Positions 7,225-10,436 of a stretch of DNA of 10,436 bases are shown piece after piece (the stretch's first letter is position 1; the number at the start of each line of letters is the position of its first letter). A model generated the notes under the pieces. The model was not told the origin of the DNA. It saw only the letters and a list, made by a program, of their open reading frames with translations, and made no database searches. Source of the DNA: Muribaculaceae bacterium (GTDB lineage: Bacteria; Bacteroidota; Bacteroidia; Bacteroidales; Muribaculaceae); contig JAIDJJ010000672.1 of the NCBI GenBank assembly GCA_029052265.1, positions 1-10,436 on the forward strand, in the 5' to 3' direction. The translations under genes were made by a program, and so were the position numbers.

Positions 7225-7338
7225 TCATTTCCAATAGTTTCCGTTGGCGCACCGGGCTGTAAATACTATTGAAGCCGAGATGCTTGCGGGGATTGCAGTG
7301 GCGAATATCGCCAAAACAGTAAGAGTTATCTTTTTCAT
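7225..7338 (-). CDS. Small 37-residue ORF with signal-like N-terminus
   Basis: This frame starts MKKITLTVLAIF and ends TARCANGNYWK, with ATG at 7338 and TGA at 7225-7227. It has a basic N-terminus, a hydrophobic core (residues 4-18) and a plausible signal peptidase site after SISA (residue 22). That would release a mature peptide of about 15 residues carrying one cysteine (C30) and an aromatic, basic end. By hand count it is 45% GC (51 of 114), against 35% in the 162-nt leader before it. It lies downstream of a consensus promoter and 38 nt before the GLPGLI gene on the same strand, so it looks like the first gene of that operon. I recognise no family. It could be a secreted peptide, a small membrane protein or a leader peptide. 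A chance frame is possible given the short length. Confidence 0.6.
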   Translation of the reverse strand: MKKITLTVLAIFATAIPASISASIVFTARCANGNYWK

Positions 7339-7501
7339 GTGGTCAAGTTGTTATGAAGTTTTACATGGTGGCGATTACTTTCCCTTTTAAAAGTTTATGC
7401 CGTGAAACAATAGTAATATTAACTCAGATTGATATCGGGATGTCTGTTTATCTCTAAAAGTAAACATGCTTCAAGACTCCCGAAGAAGTGTCTTTGCTTA
7501 T
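7339..7501 (-). promoter_or_regulatory. Leader of the small ORF-GLPGLI-barrel operon
   Basis: About 160 nt separate the predicted transcription start from the small ORF. A TGTTTA/TAAACA hairpin (7445-7450 with 7461-7466) can form, and an imperfect AAGAC/GTCTT hairpin lies close to the predicted start of the RNA. A 5-bp CGGGA/TCCCG long-range pair could compete with them. None is followed by a U run, and I match none to a known riboswitch. A 26-codon frame inside (starting MFTFRDK) has no supporting feature. Confidence 0.35.
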
Positions 7502-7508
7502 ACTGCTA

Positions 7509-7540
7509 CAAATGTAATAATAAGTTTTGTCAAAACCAAA
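7509..7540 (-). promoter_or_regulatory. Promoter of the small ORF-GLPGLI-barrel operon
   Basis: On the minus strand TTTG (7537-7540), 20 nt, then TACATTTG (7509-7516) is an exact match to the Bacteroidetes consensus TTTG / TAnnTTTG. It lies just after the beta-galactosidase terminator and points into the small ORF, so this operon is likely independent of the beta-galactosidase. Transcription would start near 7502. Confidence 0.7.
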
Positions 7541-7551
7541 TTTTTCTTCAT

Positions 7552-7600
7552 AAAAAATTGGCGTATCCCGCTGATGATATATCTATCTCCGGGATACGCC
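7552..7600 (-). terminator. Rho-independent terminator of the beta-galactosidase gene
   Basis: Read on the minus strand, GGCGTATCCCG pairs perfectly with CGGGATACGCC (11 bp; 7590-7600 and 7560-7570). The 19-nt loop contains a further GATA/TATC pairing, and the stem is followed by AATTTTTT. It begins 34 nt after the beta-galactosidase stop and separates that gene from the downstream operon. Confidence 0.9.
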
Positions 7601-7634
7601 ATTAAATAGGAATTTTTAGAGAGAACTGCGCCTG

Positions 7635-10436
7635 CTATTTCTCAGCAAGAGGGGAAATATAGTATGAGTAGCTGTATTTTTTATCAAGCAGACGATATTG
7701 TTTATGAGGACGTGCCCCCCAGCTGTTGTCGCCTCCCAGCCCACGCTGTGCAAGATCGACATTCAGATATACGCGTTTGCGGTCGCGCACCACATCATTG
7801 CTGTGTCGTTGCGCTTTGGTGACACCCGGGTCGATGGTCTCGTATGCGAAATCCAGTGCCGTTATGTTCAAATGCCGGTCTCCCCATACCTTGATGCCGT
7901 GTCCGTTACCGTCGGTGAGGGTCGCCCAGCGTACCCCGGTTTTGTTGCCGCTTTCCTGCGGACGAATGTAAGGGAAATACTGTTCGCTGATATTCCCTTT
8001 CCATATTCCCATGAAAGAAGCCGTGTTGCGGTCGGAATAGTTTTCCCACGGACCTCTTCCGTACCATTCGAGGACATCATATTTTTTAGGAAGAGACATT
8101 CTCATCCCGAATCGCATCAGTTCGGGAACTTCAAGTCCGTCTGCGTCCCATTCTGCGGAAATCTTTACCGTGCCGTCAGGATAAACCGTGTAGACATTCC
8201 GGTAAGCGGAGCCCGCAACGTCGGGGAGGGTCCAGTCGGAAATGACAGTCACGGTATTGTCTTTCTCTGTTATGGATGCACCTTTGCTTTGGCGGTTGTC
8301 TGCCGCACACCGCCAGGCATTAAGCCGTTTCTGTGCGTTCTCACCGAAATCGTTGTCAGTCGGGGCACGCCAGAAGGAGGGAGCCGGGCAGTTGTCGATC
8401 ACACGCTCGCCGTGTGCCGAATAAGAGCGCATCTCACCGCTGTTTTTATCGAAAACTATTTCGACTCCGCCCGCTGTCACAGTCCAGCTCCGTTCCGAGT
8501 CTTTAACCACCGGTGCAGTCCCTGTCATGAGTGATTTGCCGGAATCCGGTTTCCCCTCAGCAATGGCAAACTGCTCGCGAGCGACTTCGTGACCGGCAGG
8601 AATGATCTCGTTTTCTGCGGTGGTGTAGGCATATACCGACAGATGCCAGTCATTTCCGTCGCCGGGATTGAAATCCGGCAGAGGGACGGAGACTGTCTTC
8701 ATCTTTCCCGGAGCGATGTCAAGTGTCGGCAGTTGTCCGGATGCCGCCTTCTCCCCGTTCCTGAGAAGTTCCCATTCAAAACGGTATGCGGAGAGATTGG
8801 TGGACAGGAAATGGTTTTCCACCACAATCTTTCCTGCGGCGGGATCAGAGGGGGAGAAACGTATGTCCTGATATACTTTTTTCACTTCCATCAGACCCGG
8901 GTGTGGAGTACGGTCAGGCTGCACCATTCCGTTGATACAGAAATTCTCGTCATTGGTATACATCTGGGCGTCAAAGTCTCCGCCGTATGCCCAATACGGC
9001 TTCCCGTTCTCATCTTTTGTGAGTATCCCCTGGTCTACCCAGTCCCAGATGAAACCGCCCTGCATCTGTTTTGATGAACGAATCAGGTCGAAATAATCCT
9101 GGAAATTTCCCGAACTGTTGCCCATTGCATGTGCGTATTCGCACATGATATACGGTTTTGTGGCATCCTTGCGGGCTGCATAATTCTCCATATGCGATAT
9201 GGATGGATACATCGGGCATATGATGTCGGAAAGTTCGCCGGCATAATCCTGTTCATATTGTACGGGACGGCTGGAGTCAAGACTTTTTACAAACTTGAAA
9301 GCTTCCCGGAAATTAGGTCCGTAGGCACTCTCGTTGCCGAGGCTCCATGTTATGACGCACGGATGATTCTTGTCGCGTGCCACCAGTAGCAGCTCCCTGT
9401 CGAGGATGGCATCCCTGAAGTCGGGGCTGACCGCGGGATGTTTGGGGTTGTTTTTCCAGTCGCGTTCGCGCACTCCAAACCCGTGATTCTCGATATTTGC
9501 CTCGTCGACAATGAAAAGCCCGTAACGGTCACAAAGGTCGTACCAGAGCGGGGATTCGGGATAGTGACTCATCCTGACGGCATTGACGTTGTGCCGCTTC
9601 ATGGTCTGAATATCTTTCATCATTGTCTCCCTGCTCACCACGTGCCCGCTGAGCTGATCATGCTCGTGGAGATTCACCCCATGCACCTCTATCGGCGTGC
9701 CGTTCACCATGAGTTGAGCGTCTTTTATCTCTATCTTTCTGAACCCTACCTTTGAAGATGTTGACTCAAGTATCTTGCCGTCTTTATCAAAGAGGGTAAT
9801 CACCGCAGTATACAGATTCGGATGCTCGGTGTCCCATTTGGCTACATTCCTGACTGTCGTATTGAAAGCCACGTCTTCAGTCGCTCCCCCTTCTACAGAT
9901 ACATTTTTAATCTTGGAAAACACCTTTTTCCCATCCGGGTTGAAGAGGTTTATCTCCAGTCTGCCGCCCTCAGGGTGAGATGCGTGGTTCTGAAGCTGTA
10001 CGTCAATGCCAAACAGTCCGTCCTTATAGTTCGATGCAAGGTCCTGTGTAACGGAGAAATCACGGATTCTCTGTTGTCCGGTGGAATACAGATAGACATC
10101 GCGGTCGATACCCGACAGTCTCCAGAAATCCTGATCTTCAAGATATGATCCGTCGGTCCAGCGGTATACTTCACAGGAAATCTCGTTCTCTCCCGGAGAG
10201 ACAAGGGATGTGATGTCAAACTCGGCAGGATTTTTTGTGCTCTGCACATATCCCGCCTTTTTGCCGTTGACCCAGACATACATTCCGGCGGTAGACCCGT
10301 CGAAATGAAGATAGACCCTTCTTCCGTCCCATTCATCCGGTATGGAGAACAGGCGCTTGTAGCTTCCCACAGGATTGTCATCGTTAGGGACAAAGGGGGG
10401 ATTGATGGGGAACACGTAGTTGGTATTGGTGTAGAT
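7635..10436 (-). CDS. LacZ-type GH2 beta-galactosidase, N-terminus outside window
   Basis: The 933 visible residues continue unbroken to the window edge, so the start is missing; a GTG at 10415 falls inside the conserved TNTNYVFPINPP segment and is not a real start. The enzyme should hydrolyse terminal beta-galactosides such as lactose or galactoside ends of glycans. Counting from that GTG: sugar-binding jelly roll (about 1-115), immunoglobulin-like domain (about 115-225), then a TIM barrel with the GH2 signature NAVRMSHYPESPLWYDLCDRYGLFIVDE (277-304). The acid/base is E362 (WSLGNES) and the nucleophile E426 (MCEYAHAMGNSSGN). After FIWDWVDQGI come another Ig-like domain and the C-terminal beta-sandwich (small chain domain), with FWRAPTDNDFG, YGRGPWENYSDR and GGDNSW, whose Trp (codon 7719-7721) corresponds to E. 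coli LacZ Trp999. All key residues are present. Whether a signal peptide exists cannot be seen. Confidence 0.95.
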   Translation of the reverse strand: MYTNTNYVFPINPPFVPNDDNPVGSYKRLFSIPDEWDGRRVYLHFDGSTAGMYVWVNGKKAGYVQSTKNPAEFDITSLVSPGENEISCEVYRWTDGSYLEDQDFWRLSGIDRDVYLYSTGQQRIRDFSVTQDLASNYKDGLFGIDVQLQNHASHPEGGRLEINLFNPDGKKVFSKIKNVSVEGGATEDVAFNTTVRNVAKWDTEHPNLYTAVITLFDKDGKILESTSSKVGFRKIEIKDAQLMVNGTPIEVHGVNLHEHDQLSGHVVSRETMMKDIQTMKRHNVNAVRMSHYPESPLWYDLCDRYGLFIVDEANIENHGFGVRERDWKNNPKHPAVSPDFRDAILDRELLLVARDKNHPCVITWSLGNESAYGPNFREAFKFVKSLDSSRPVQYEQDYAGELSDIICPMYPSISHMENYAARKDATKPYIMCEYAHAMGNSSGNFQDYFDLIRSSKQMQGGFIWDWVDQGILTKDENGKPYWAYGGDFDAQMYTNDENFCINGMVQPDRTPHPGLMEVKKVYQDIRFSPSDPAAGKIVVENHFLSTNLSAYRFEWELLRNGEKAASGQLPTLDIAPGKMKTVSVPLPDFNPGDGNDWHLSVYAYTTAENEIIPAGHEVAREQFAIAEGKPDSGKSLMTGTAPVVKDSERSWTVTAGGVEIVFDKNSGEMRSYSAHGERVIDNCPAPSFWRAPTDNDFGENAQKRLNAWRCAADNRQSKGASITEKDNTVTVISDWTLPDVAGSAYRNVYTVYPDGTVKISAEWDADGLEVPELMRFGMRMSLPKKYDVLEWYGRGPWENYSDRNTASFMGIWKGNISEQYFPYIRPQESGNKTGVRWATLTDGNGHGIKVWGDRHLNITALDFAYETIDPGVTKAQRHSNDVVRDRKRVYLNVDLAQRGLGGDNSWGARPHKQYRLLDKKYSYSYYISPLAEK

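Noticed and set aside
7498..7551. 17-codon minus-strand frame starting MKKNLVLTKL as a real gene
   Set aside because: It contains both boxes of a consensus promoter and begins inside a terminator tail, so it would not be on the operon transcript.
7698..8534. 278-codon plus-strand frame opposite the beta-galactosidase C-terminus
   Set aside because: The minus strand there encodes conserved GH2 motifs throughout; the opposite frame has no family features.
10413..10415. GTG as start codon of the beta-galactosidase
   Set aside because: The same frame continues upstream as IYTNTNY, part of the conserved GH2 N-terminal segment, so the true start is beyond the window.
1..10436. CRISPR array, tRNA, rRNA, insertion sequence or prophage
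   Set aside because: No regularly spaced repeats, no cloverleaf or rRNA segments and no transposase or integrase motifs were seen on either strand.

Overview
The window looks like the chromosome of a gut-type Bacteroidales bacterium. The evidence is an AT-rich intergenic background with coding DNA near 50% GC, Bacteroidetes-type promoters (TTTG / TAnnTTTG), no clear Shine-Dalgarno sites, a GLPGLI-family protein next to a large outer-membrane beta-barrel protein, and a LacZ-type GH2 enzyme. A Muribaculaceae-like source is my guess; the sequence cannot prove it.

Layout. Positions 1-505 are AT-rich and non-coding, with a very good minus-strand promoter (145-175) firing out of the left edge and a -7-like element before the first gene. 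A plus-strand ROK-family sugar-kinase-like gene (506-1606) converges on a minus-strand glyceraldehyde-3-phosphate dehydrogenase gene (1711-2718). A perfect 56-nt palindrome between them can terminate both. The intergenic region 2719-3180 holds the gap promoter and a long, unusually GC-rich leader, then a candidate promoter and a hairpin leader for mscL (3181-3612, plus strand), which ends at a strong terminator.

The minus strand then carries what looks like a three-gene operon, read right to left: a 37-residue small ORF with a signal-peptide-like N-terminus (7225-7338), a GLPGLI-family secreted protein (6338-7186), and an 855-residue outer-membrane beta-barrel protein with a carboxypeptidase-regulatory-like N-terminus and plug-like region (3692-6259). 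A consensus promoter lies at 7509-7540 with a leader of about 160 nt. Upstream, and separated by its own terminator, is a GH2 beta-galactosidase (7635-10436, minus strand) whose N-terminus lies beyond the window.

How the genes relate. The ROK kinase, GAPDH and beta-galactosidase fit sugar use and glycolysis, but they are separate transcription units and are probably neighbours by chance. MscL is a stand-alone osmotic safety valve. The small ORF, GLPGLI protein and barrel protein are the only group likely to act together, at the cell envelope. Their function is unknown, and this unit is the best candidate here for something undescribed.
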